Source: Desulfonema magnum
Lineage (GTDB): Bacteria > Desulfobacterota > Desulfobacteria > Desulfobacterales > 4be13
Reading direction: 5' to 3'
Length of the DNA stretch: 64,000 bases
NCBI RefSeq assembly: GCF_017377395.1
Contig: NZ_CP061800.1
Location: 1,922,001 to 1,986,000 of the forward strand
Under the pieces are notes generated by a model. That model saw only the letters and a list, made by a program, of their open reading frames with translations. It was not told the DNA's origin and did no database searches. Position 1 is the stretch's first letter; every line of letters begins with the position of its first letter. The position numbers were made by a program, and so were the translations under genes. This document shows, piece after piece, positions 44,926-52,467 of this stretch.

Positions 44926-46549
44926 TCAACACTGTCATATCGCTTGATTTAGGAAAATGGAGTTTTCTCGGTGGCTTGGGCTTTCGTCCTCCCAATGCCG
45001 CTGTAACCTCGCCCCTCAGCCCGCCGGATGTTCCTTTCAGGTCAAAGGTAAGCTCCAGCATATTGTCATCCCGGATATCATCGGCAGTGACATCATAGCT
45101 TAACGTACACAGGCTTGTATTATATCTCGGAATCAGGTTATTTCCCCATAAGATATCCACCACCAGCAAGTCTCTTTCCATGCCAGGCTCCGCATCCAGC
45201 CCCAAAATCTGCTTAACAGACAAGCTCTTTTTTCCTGTTTTCAGTGGAAGAATAACCTCGGTGGGCACCAGTTCAATGCTGGAATCCTGTTCAGATGCGA
45301 TTCGTACAGAATAATTATGCTGAACCGTAATGCGCCTGCTCTGACGCTCCCCGATCCATTTCAGCATCTCCGCAATCCCATAAGCTGTGCGCTCCATGGC
45401 AAGAATGCGCTGCACACGGGCCGGCTGATATTTTCCCACAGCATTCAGCATCAGGTTTTCAAACCCGCCACTCATAAAAAAAGAACCCGAAGTAACAAAA
45501 AAGTCCGCATCGTTTAGCCCCAGTTCATCTGTGGCACGCATCAGGTTCACAGATGCCTCATAGCTGAGACTCTCACCCAACTCTCCGCCAAGTTTTTCCG
45601 CAAGCAGCCTGTAAGTCATCCGCAGACCCGGATCAGGGGGGATATTCGTTGAAAACATTCCGCCAAAAAGACCGGACAGTGCCATGTCCACCTGCACCTG
45701 TTCATCCCGATTCAGCAGCAGGCCATCCCTGTAAAAAGCCTCGGCAATCTCATTCCTCACGGCCCCCCACCCCAGTTCTTTTACAGAACGAGTGCTGACA
45801 TGCGCCACATTTACATCTTCATCATCCCTCACGACTTCCATCCTGGTCACATGCAGACAGTTTTCGTCCATATTCAGCACACCGATCTTCTGCACAGACG
45901 GCAGCCTCAGAAAGTGCATGGCCAGTGCGGCCGCATGATTGAGGATGACAACCCGCCGGAAAGCCATCCGCTTCAGAACCTTATATAAAATCCCCTCAGC
46001 CAGACGACTCAGATAAGCAGGCCCTGCCACGACGACATTTAACTCATGCGGATGAAAATTCATTTCACGAACAGAAGTGACCACCGGATACAACAGGAAA
46101 GCCAAAAATGCCGACGACATATCTGTAAAGGCTGATCTCTCTTCTCTCTCCTCTGTAATGCCATGTGAGGAAAGGGCATACAGCGGATGTCTCACAGGCA
46201 TTATCATTTCAGCCGCAGACATTTCATAAGGTCTGAGCCACCCCAATCTTCCATCCCGGAGAAACATATCAGACTCATTTTCAGAAATGACAGCATTCAG
46301 TTCGTCCAGCCATTCATCCCCTTTCTGAGACTTCTTCGGATCCAAAAAAATATCAGCGGAGAAATAGCGTGACGTCATGCCGTGTCGTTTAAGGACGCAG
46401 GGCATAGTTCTTCCCTCCGGCGTGACGATCAGCGCGACAACATTTCTGCTTGACAGGTCTATGATCAGATAAGGATGCACACAAAAATCTTTCTGAAATT
46501 CACCAGATCGGAAAACTTCGTTAAGCAATCCAGCGATCTTCCTCTTCAA
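44915..46549 (-). CDS. degenerate Hsp70/actin-fold ATPase
   Basis: 544 residues from TTG 46549, overlapping the Hsp70 gene by 29 bp. The fold is inferred from ordered blocks: a short phosphate-1-like start (YLIIDLSSRNVVALIV), then NVVVAGPAYLSRLAEGIL and VVILNHAAALAMHFL (compare the Hsp70 AEP.AAAL block), IGVLNMDENCLHVTRMEV at the phosphate-2 position, and FMSGGFENLMLNAV at the adenosine position. The canonical DLGTT and DlGGGT glycines are missing, so nucleotide hydrolysis may be lost. It probably acts as a partner of the adjacent canonical Hsp70. The start is uncertain. Confidence 0.7.
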   Translation of the reverse strand: MKRKIAGLLNEVFRSGEFQKDFCVHPYLIIDLSSRNVVALIVTPEGRTMPCVLKRHGMTSRYFSADIFLDPKKSQKGDEWLDELNAVISENESDMFLRDGRLGWLRPYEMSAAEMIMPVRHPLYALSSHGITEEREERSAFTDMSSAFLAFLLYPVVTSVREMNFHPHELNVVVAGPAYLSRLAEGILYKVLKRMAFRRVVILNHAAALAMHFLRLPSVQKIGVLNMDENCLHVTRMEVVRDDEDVNVAHVSTRSVKELGWGAVRNEIAEAFYRDGLLLNRDEQVQVDMALSGLFGGMFSTNIPPDPGLRMTYRLLAEKLGGELGESLSYEASVNLMRATDELGLNDADFFVTSGSFFMSGGFENLMLNAVGKYQPARVQRILAMERTAYGIAEMLKWIGERQSRRITVQHNYSVRIASEQDSSIELVPTEVILPLKTGKKSLSVKQILGLDAEPGMERDLLVVDILWGNNLIPRYNTSLCTLSYDVTADDIRDDNMLELTFDLKGTSGGLRGEVTAALGGRKPKPPRKLHFPKSSDMTVLSGL

Positions 46550-49367
46550 GACGTTCCGGTTTAATATCTACAGGTTCATCATTTGCGAATACATCCAATT
46601 TTCTATTCGCGTCAATGACAAATCTCACATCACATGTCCGATTTTCATCAGGTAAGTTTGTGGTAATCTCCCCGATTCTTTTGATATCAGGATTTCCACG
46701 AATTTTGTTATTTTTACCAGCGTTTTGAAAAAATGTCAGATGCAATATCCTGCCGACAATCTGATTCTCGTCATAATGCCTTATATCCTCAGCCGGATAT
46801 GTTGATCCGAGTGGTATGATCTCATCAAATATACGCCGTGTTCCCACCTGTTTGGCTATCCCATAACTATGCGGCAGTTTCCTGCCCTCCGCGATCAGAT
46901 GCACCCCACTTCCGCCGATAGCCCTTTTCTGAGCACCGTACATGGCCGCCCCCCTGGCCACACAGACTTTCAGATGTTCTGCCTCAAGAATGTCGTTCTC
47001 ATCCGGCAGATGGGAGAAATTGCTTCTGATACGGGAACGAACAGCTGGTGTGAGGCTGGAACGCCCCGTATGGATAAGGTAATCAACAGAATCGGACGCT
47101 GTTCCGGCAAACTCAAGTGCGTCCATGACGAGCTTCTCACAGCCTGCAAGAATATCCTCAATCCACCCCTCGAACAGATATCGTGTAACCGTGAGACTGT
47201 ATTTTTTTCCCCTGATTTCATGCACTTTGCCGTTCTCAATAGAAAATATCGGGAGCATAAGGCGGTCAGTGTCAAAAGACGTTTCCGTGTCAGTTGAAAG
47301 GCTCATTTTAATGTCTTCTGCTGCCTTTTTCCAATAATATCTTGATGATAATACAAATTTCCATACATCATCGCTCCACTTTTCTTTTTCTCTGCGATCC
47401 ACCAGCTTTTTAAAGTTATCCGAGATAATCGTTTCATCAAAATCGGAAATTTCTGCCTTGCATCCCTCGAGCAGTTGCCTCATCAGAGCCAGATCAATAC
47501 TGTCTCCTCCCAGCATATTATTCCCTTTGTTGGCCAGCACTTTTATACCAATACTGCCATTAGAAAGCCCTTCCACCTGAACAACGGAGACATCCAATGT
47601 TCCGCCGCCATAATCAAACACCAGGAAATTGACTTCCTTCTGACTATTCAGTTTGTCGTCCAGTTCCGGGTGTTCATCATAAAACACATCCAGGTAGAAA
47701 AGGGCCGCTGCCGAAGGTTCATCTAGGATAATCCCCGCCTGAACATTTTTTCCAACTCGCTGTTGTAAATCTCTGGATATCTCCCGCACAAGTTCTTCTT
47801 CTGTATCAAGATTTGCTATTTGGCAGGCTTTCAGAATGCCCCGTATCTGCAAGTCAAAAAAATTGGCAGGAACGGTGACAATGGCATGGGTGATATTATA
47901 ATAGATACCGGTCATATTGTAATATTCGGTTTCGGCAAGCTCGATCAGTTTTTTGATAATGCAGCCGGCAAGCTCATCCGGTGAAAAATTTTTACCGTAA
48001 AATTCCCGGTCATTGCCATATCCCATCACCCTTTTGATGGAACGCACCGCCAATTCCGGCGAAATAACCGCCTCATTCTGCGCTTCCCACCCGACCTTAT
48101 AATTGTCATGGCCGCCTTCGAAGAGCAACACACTCGGAATCAGACGATCTGTTTTGCCTGTGGCTTTGTCTTTTGTAACCTCCACCACGTATGTGTTATC
48201 GTCATTATTGTCATATATGGCGATTACGGAGTTGGTCGTTCCGAAATCAATGCCGATGTAATCCTGGCAGTCTGTCGGCTGGACAACATTTATCCTGATC
48301 GGAATTTCCAAAACAGATTCCTGGCCGGCTGTGTAAACAAAGATTTTCCCCTCCTGCCATCCTTCTGACTTATTGGGCAATTTATGAGGCCGCACAAGGG
48401 CTTTGAATTTATATGCTCCCAAAATTGTCGGGCCGGAAATGTACTTGGCAGCGGAATCCGATGAAAGCAGGGTGAAGGTCTTATGCTCTTGGATAATCTG
48501 AATCCAGTCCGCATCTGTTTCTATCCCGCTTATCTCGACATCCAGATCTCCGGTGTTTGTCACCACAATATCTTCAGTGTAGTTCTGTTTTGAAAGACAG
48601 GGATCAATGTCAATTTCTTTCCTGTCCGCAGTAAGCTCCATCCGAACCCCCTGCCCCTTTACAGGAATCCATATATCCTCTTTATAATTTTCAAAGATGA
48701 GGTGAAAGCCTGTTTTATCCGAAACAGCGGCAGAATTATAAAGATTGGAATCCCATATCACAGGAATGGTGATGGTGTCATTAATTTTTATTTTGATTGG
48801 AAAGTTAATATGTTTTGCGACCTGTAAATGCGCTCCCCCCTCTGGCTTGACCGCTTTCAGTGTCAGCGGAACAGCCCCCTGATTCTGAAGCTCCAATTTT
48901 CTTTGAACAACAGCGTCCTCTGTTATTTCACCAAAGTTAATTTTTTCTGACAAAAGAACAGGTTTCGGCCCAGTTTTTACTTTTACAGATAAATTCAAAG
49001 CCTTTCGTTCATCATTATTCACAATACACAAAAAGCTGTAATCCTGTTCTGTAAAATCAGATGGTAACACCCCATAATTTAAGGAAATATTAACCTCAGT
49101 CTGTGAGTTTGCTTTGACAGTGAAATCATTTGCTGGTTCAAAATGGACAAACTCAGGACTCGGGCCCTTGCACAAAATCCGGATATGGGTATCTTTGCCT
49201 CCGGAATTGATGAAAGTCGTTTTTTTCTGGGTAATAATCTGAGAAATCAGAGTCACTTCATCCGGTTTCAGTTCAATATATATGAGCTGATGACCACAAT
49301 ACCCACAATAATTATCACTATCCTTTAAATACCACTGATGACATTTCGGACATTCTGTGCCAGTCAT
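46521..49367 (-). CDS. Hsp70 (DnaK-like) with N-terminal zinc ribbon and Ig-like domains
   Basis: 948 residues, ATG at 49367 with GAGGTGAT upstream. Order: zinc ribbon CPKCHQWYLKDSDNYCGYCG (about 6-25), two or three beta-sandwich units of ASH-like type (INFGEITEDAVVQRKLELQN), then an Hsp70 nucleotide-binding domain from about 368: phosphate-1 IGIDFGTTNSVIAIYD, AAALFYLDVF block, phosphate-2 VFDYGGGTLDVSVVQ near 584, adenosine motif HTGRSSLTPAVR. After it only a short beta-rich tail remains; the canonical substrate lid is absent. This is the first gene of the block and is preceded by a good promoter. Confidence 0.9.
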   Translation of the reverse strand: MTGTECPKCHQWYLKDSDNYCGYCGHQLIYIELKPDEVTLISQIITQKKTTFINSGGKDTHIRILCKGPSPEFVHFEPANDFTVKANSQTEVNISLNYGVLPSDFTEQDYSFLCIVNNDERKALNLSVKVKTGPKPVLLSEKINFGEITEDAVVQRKLELQNQGAVPLTLKAVKPEGGAHLQVAKHINFPIKIKINDTITIPVIWDSNLYNSAAVSDKTGFHLIFENYKEDIWIPVKGQGVRMELTADRKEIDIDPCLSKQNYTEDIVVTNTGDLDVEISGIETDADWIQIIQEHKTFTLLSSDSAAKYISGPTILGAYKFKALVRPHKLPNKSEGWQEGKIFVYTAGQESVLEIPIRINVVQPTDCQDYIGIDFGTTNSVIAIYDNNDDNTYVVEVTKDKATGKTDRLIPSVLLFEGGHDNYKVGWEAQNEAVISPELAVRSIKRVMGYGNDREFYGKNFSPDELAGCIIKKLIELAETEYYNMTGIYYNITHAIVTVPANFFDLQIRGILKACQIANLDTEEELVREISRDLQQRVGKNVQAGIILDEPSAAALFYLDVFYDEHPELDDKLNSQKEVNFLVFDYGGGTLDVSVVQVEGLSNGSIGIKVLANKGNNMLGGDSIDLALMRQLLEGCKAEISDFDETIISDNFKKLVDRREKEKWSDDVWKFVLSSRYYWKKAAEDIKMSLSTDTETSFDTDRLMLPIFSIENGKVHEIRGKKYSLTVTRYLFEGWIEDILAGCEKLVMDALEFAGTASDSVDYLIHTGRSSLTPAVRSRIRSNFSHLPDENDILEAEHLKVCVARGAAMYGAQKRAIGGSGVHLIAEGRKLPHSYGIAKQVGTRRIFDEIIPLGSTYPAEDIRHYDENQIVGRILHLTFFQNAGKNNKIRGNPDIKRIGEITTNLPDENRTCDVRFVIDANRKLDVFANDEPVDIKPERLEEEDRWIA

Positions 49368-49443
49368 TCAAATCACCTCATAATCTGTTGGGCTACACAG
49401 CTAAACTGATAAGCAATGGCTAATGCTTGTTCAAAGAAATTTT

Positions 49444-49473
49444 TATATACTTGTTTTGAGAGCAATCTGTCAA
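49444..49473 (-). promoter_or_regulatory. sigma70-type promoter of the chaperone-tubulin block
   Basis: On the minus strand, TTGACA (49473-49468), an 18-bp spacer and TATATA (49449-49444), about 75 bp before the Hsp70 start. Perfect -35 and a -10 with two of the six bases differing from TATAAT. This would launch the long minus-strand block. Confidence 0.55.
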
Positions 49474-49679
49474 TATTTTTTCTGAAATTCAGCAGATCAG
49501 ATCGGAACAAGCTCTGTTATTCGAGATTGTTATGCAATGATATAAAAAATAGTCTATATTTGAGAGGGTATCATTATAACTCAGGTTTTGCATTTTGTTA
49601 TTCGGATTAGAAGCATATTTTTTACTAATCGGAAACGCCGTTCCGATATGTGGGTATGTCCACCGGGCGTATTTAGAAT

Positions 49680-49860
49680 TTAGGGGAGCGATTTTTAGTC
49701 CCGGAGGGACGAGTGAAAACAGCCCGGCAATTCACTGATGGGACAGATAGCCCCGTTTTCCCAAGTCCCGTAGGGATGGTTGAAATCCTCGGACTTTTCA
49801 GATTTCGGCAATAAATTGCCGGGCTATTTTCAGTCGTCCCTCTGGGACTGAAGACAGCCT
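49680..49860. repeat. dispersed CCCGGCAATnnATTGCCGGG repeat
   Basis: Contains AGTCCCGGAGGGACGAGTG, CAGCCCGGCAATTCACTG, then AATAAATTGCCGGGCTATTTT and CGTCCCTCTGGGACTGAAG; same family as 16325-16440 and 17436-17512, here as an inverted pair. The rest of 49374-50034 holds the two divergent promoters and no gene that I can support. Confidence 0.7.
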
Positions 49861-49935
49861 CTCTTGTTTCCGATGAAGATATTGTTAATGAAACACCAAA
49901 TCCCTTCTTATCGCTAATCCGTGCAGCCACGCAAT

Positions 49936-49964
49936 TTGACATTTTTATTGATTCTGACTCTAAT
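49936..49964 (+). promoter_or_regulatory. sigma70-type promoter of the rpn array
   Basis: TTGACA (49936-49941), 17-bp spacer, TCTAAT (49959-49964), about 70 bp before the first rpn start. A near-consensus promoter in the right orientation. No equivalent was seen between later copies, so the array may be transcribed from here. Confidence 0.6.
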
Positions 49965-50034
49965 ATTTGTTAGAAAAATAACAAGACTGAATTGTAAAAG
50001 CTGACAAAATACGCAAATTGGTGGGAGAATTTTT

Positions 50035-50991
50035 TTGAAAAGCAAAGACGGAACAGCATACGCACAGAATTATGACGTGATTGTGAAGTGGCTGGCCGCG
50101 GCACTTCGGGGAGAGACCCTGGAGGTGCTGGGTCTGAAAACCGGCCGCATAGAGGAGGTGTTCGCCTTCGAACCGGCGGACATATCCGTGAAGGCCGGCC
50201 GGGTGGATGTGATGCTGCGGGACGACACAGGCGCAATATATCATGTTGAGGAGCAGCGGAATCTGAAAAAAACGGACATTTTCCGTTTCGCAGCGTACCA
50301 TTTTCTCGGAGCGGAGCAGTGGGGCGTGAACCTCACGGACATCATCCTGGCATCCGGCGAAGTTTGGGCTGGTGAGAAAGGCAGCAGGGCGGTCACGACG
50401 AAAAGCGGGAAATACGATCCTGTTGTCATTGACTTCACGGAACGGGACGGACGGAAACGGCTCGGAGAAATCCGAGAGGCGGTCAGTGCCGGGACATTTG
50501 AGAACTGGCTCGAACTGGTGTTTCTCCCGCTGTACGGCAGGGAGACCGGCGAGGCCCGTTCCGAAATTGCGGAGGAGGTGCTGCGTTTTGAAAACGAACT
50601 GTATTGTGAGAAGAAAATATCGGTCAGACTGCTGGCCGCAACCCTGGTCATGTCGAACAGACTCATTGACAAGGAGCGTCTGAGAGCGTTCTGGGAGGAG
50701 GTTAAAATGTTAGATATTTTTGAAATTGCCAGAGAGGAAGGCGAAATCATAGGGATCGGGAAAGGCGAAATTATAGGGATCGAGAAAGGAAAAAACCTGG
50801 GAATATTGGAGGACAGGCGGGAAATGGTCACGGATGTCCTGATTGAACGGTTCGGCGTAGTTCTGCCACGGATATTGGAGCAAATCAGAGCCATACAGAA
50901 TCCGGATGTGCTGAAAATGCTGCACCGGCAGGCCCTGAAATGTCAGAATCTTCAGGAATTCGAAGCGGTTCTGGACTTAATTGACAATTGA
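50035..50991 (+). CDS. Rpn-family PD-(D/E)XK nuclease, copy 1 (RpnL-like)
   Basis: 318 residues from TTG 50035 (GGTGGGAG upstream; the same start context recurs in every copy). Nuclease fold of the recombination-promoting nuclease family: Asp58 in GRVDVMLRD and Glu72/Gln74 in YHVEEQRNL, the D...ExQ form of PD-(D/E)XK. The N-terminal and middle parts are nearly identical among the copies; the end (about 235-262) is a helix with glycine every four residues (GEIIGIEKGKNLGI), then a variable region. Rpn proteins are DNA endonucleases, some active against phage. First of six tandem copies; not a transposase despite the common annotation. Confidence 0.92.
   Translation: MKSKDGTAYAQNYDVIVKWLAAALRGETLEVLGLKTGRIEEVFAFEPADISVKAGRVDVMLRDDTGAIYHVEEQRNLKKTDIFRFAAYHFLGAEQWGVNLTDIILASGEVWAGEKGSRAVTTKSGKYDPVVIDFTERDGRKRLGEIREAVSAGTFENWLELVFLPLYGRETGEARSEIAEEVLRFENELYCEKKISVRLLAATLVMSNRLIDKERLRAFWEEVKMLDIFEIAREEGEIIGIGKGEIIGIEKGKNLGILEDRREMVTDVLIERFGVVLPRILEQIRAIQNPDVLKMLHRQALKCQNLQEFEAVLDLIDN
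50707..50991 (+). CDS. internal in-frame RpnS-like small protein, copy 1
   Basis: Inside copy 1, GGAGGAGGT (50694-50702) precedes an in-frame ATG at 50707, 672 nt after the outer start; product MLDIFEIAREEG..., 94 residues. In E. coli, Rpn genes make such a C-terminal protein that blocks the full-length nuclease. Expression here is inferred. Confidence 0.55.
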   Translation: MLDIFEIAREEGEIIGIGKGEIIGIEKGKNLGILEDRREMVTDVLIERFGVVLPRILEQIRAIQNPDVLKMLHRQALKCQNLQEFEAVLDLIDN

Positions 50992-51021
50992 CAAAAGCAG
51001 GCAAACCGGTGAGGAATTTTT

Positions 51022-51981
51022 TTGAAAAGCAAAGACGGAAAAGATTACGCACAGAATTATGATGTGATTGTGAAATGGCTGGCCGCGGCACTGCGGGGGG
51101 AGACGCTCAAAGTGCTGGGCGTGAGCACAGGCCGCATCGAGGAGGTGTTCGCCTTCGAACCCGCTGACATATCAGTGAAAGCCGGGCGGGTGGATGTGAT
51201 GCTGCGGGACGACACGGGCGCAATCTATCATGTGGAGGAGCAACGAAACCTGAAAAAGGCGGACATGTTCCGCTTTGCAGCGTATCATTTTCTCGGAGCG
51301 GAGCAGTGGGGCGTGAACCTCACGGACATCATCCTGGCATCCGGCGAAGTTTGGGCTGGTGAGAAAGGCAGCAGGGCGGTCACGACGAAAAGCGGGAGAT
51401 ACGATCCTGTTGTCATTGACTTCACGGAACGGGACGGACGGAAACGTCTCGGAGAAATCCGGGAGGCGGTCAGAGCCGGGACTTTTGAGAACTGGCTCGA
51501 ACTGGTGTTTCTCCCGCTGTACGGCAGGGAAACCGGCGAGGCACGCTCCGAAATGGCGGAGGAGGTGCTGCGTTTTGAAAACGAGCTGTATCGTGAGAGG
51601 AAAATATCGGTCAGGCTGCTGGCCGCCACATTGGTCATGTCGAACAGACTCATTGACAAAAACCGCCTGAGGGCGTTCTGGGAGGAGGTCAAAATGTTGG
51701 ATATTTTTGAAATTGCCAGAGAGGAAGGCGAGATTATAGGAATGGAGAAGGGCGAAATTCTGGGAATGGAGAAGGGTAAAATCCTGGGAATATTGGAAGA
51801 CAGACAGGAAATGCTCATGGATGCACTGATTGTAAAATTCGGTGCTGTATCAGAGAAGGTGTCGGAAAAAATAAGATCGCTTCGGAACCCGGATGTGCTC
51901 AGGGGGCTGTTTCATCAGGCGATCAGATGCCAGAGCCTGAAAGAATTCGAAACTGTTATGGAATTGGTAATTGACAATTGA
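51022..51981 (+). CDS. Rpn-family nuclease, copy 2
   Basis: 319 residues from TTG 51022. Same catalytic layout (Asp58, Glu72, Gln74) and long identical stretches with copy 1. Differs mainly at the end: helix repeats GEIIGMEKGEILGMEKGKIL and a diverged last 60 residues (IVKFGAVSEKVSEKIRSL). 30 bp after copy 1; the linker ATTGACAATTGACAAAAGCA recurs after copy 2. Confidence 0.92.
   Translation: MKSKDGKDYAQNYDVIVKWLAAALRGETLKVLGVSTGRIEEVFAFEPADISVKAGRVDVMLRDDTGAIYHVEEQRNLKKADMFRFAAYHFLGAEQWGVNLTDIILASGEVWAGEKGSRAVTTKSGRYDPVVIDFTERDGRKRLGEIREAVRAGTFENWLELVFLPLYGRETGEARSEMAEEVLRFENELYRERKISVRLLAATLVMSNRLIDKNRLRAFWEEVKMLDIFEIAREEGEIIGMEKGEILGMEKGKILGILEDRQEMLMDALIVKFGAVSEKVSEKIRSLRNPDVLRGLFHQAIRCQSLKEFETVMELVIDN
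51694..51981 (+). CDS. internal in-frame RpnS-like small protein, copy 2
   Basis: GGGAGGAGGT before an in-frame ATG at 51694, again 672 nt from the outer start; 95 residues (MLDIFEIAREEGEIIGM...). Expression inferred from conservation of both site and spacing. Confidence 0.5.
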   Translation: MLDIFEIAREEGEIIGMEKGEILGMEKGKILGILEDRQEMLMDALIVKFGAVSEKVSEKIRSLRNPDVLRGLFHQAIRCQSLKEFETVMELVIDN

Positions 51982-52467
51982 CAAAAGCAGGCAAACCGGT
52001 GAGGAATTTTTTTGAAAAGCAAAGACGGAAAAGATTACGCACAGAATTACGACGTGATTGTGAAATGGCTGGCCGCGGCACTGAAAGGAGAGACGCTGGA
52101 GGTGCTGGGCGTGAGCACAGGCCGCATCGAGGAGGTGTTCGCCTTCGAACCCGCTGACATATCAGTGAAAGCCGGTCGGGTGGATGTGATGCTTCGGGAC
52201 GACACGGGCGCAATATATCATGTTGAGGAGCAGCGGAATCTGAAAAAGGCGGACATGTTCCGCTTTGCGGCGTATCATTTTCTCGGAGCGGAGCAGTGGG
52301 GCCTGAAGCTCACGGACATCATTCTGGCATCCGGTGAGGTGTGGCCCGGGGACAGAGGCAGCAGGGCGGTCACTACGAAAAGCGGAAGATACGATCCCGT
52401 TGTCATTGATTTCACGGAGCGGGACGGACGGAAACGACTCGGAGAAATCCGGGAGGCGGTCAGTGCC

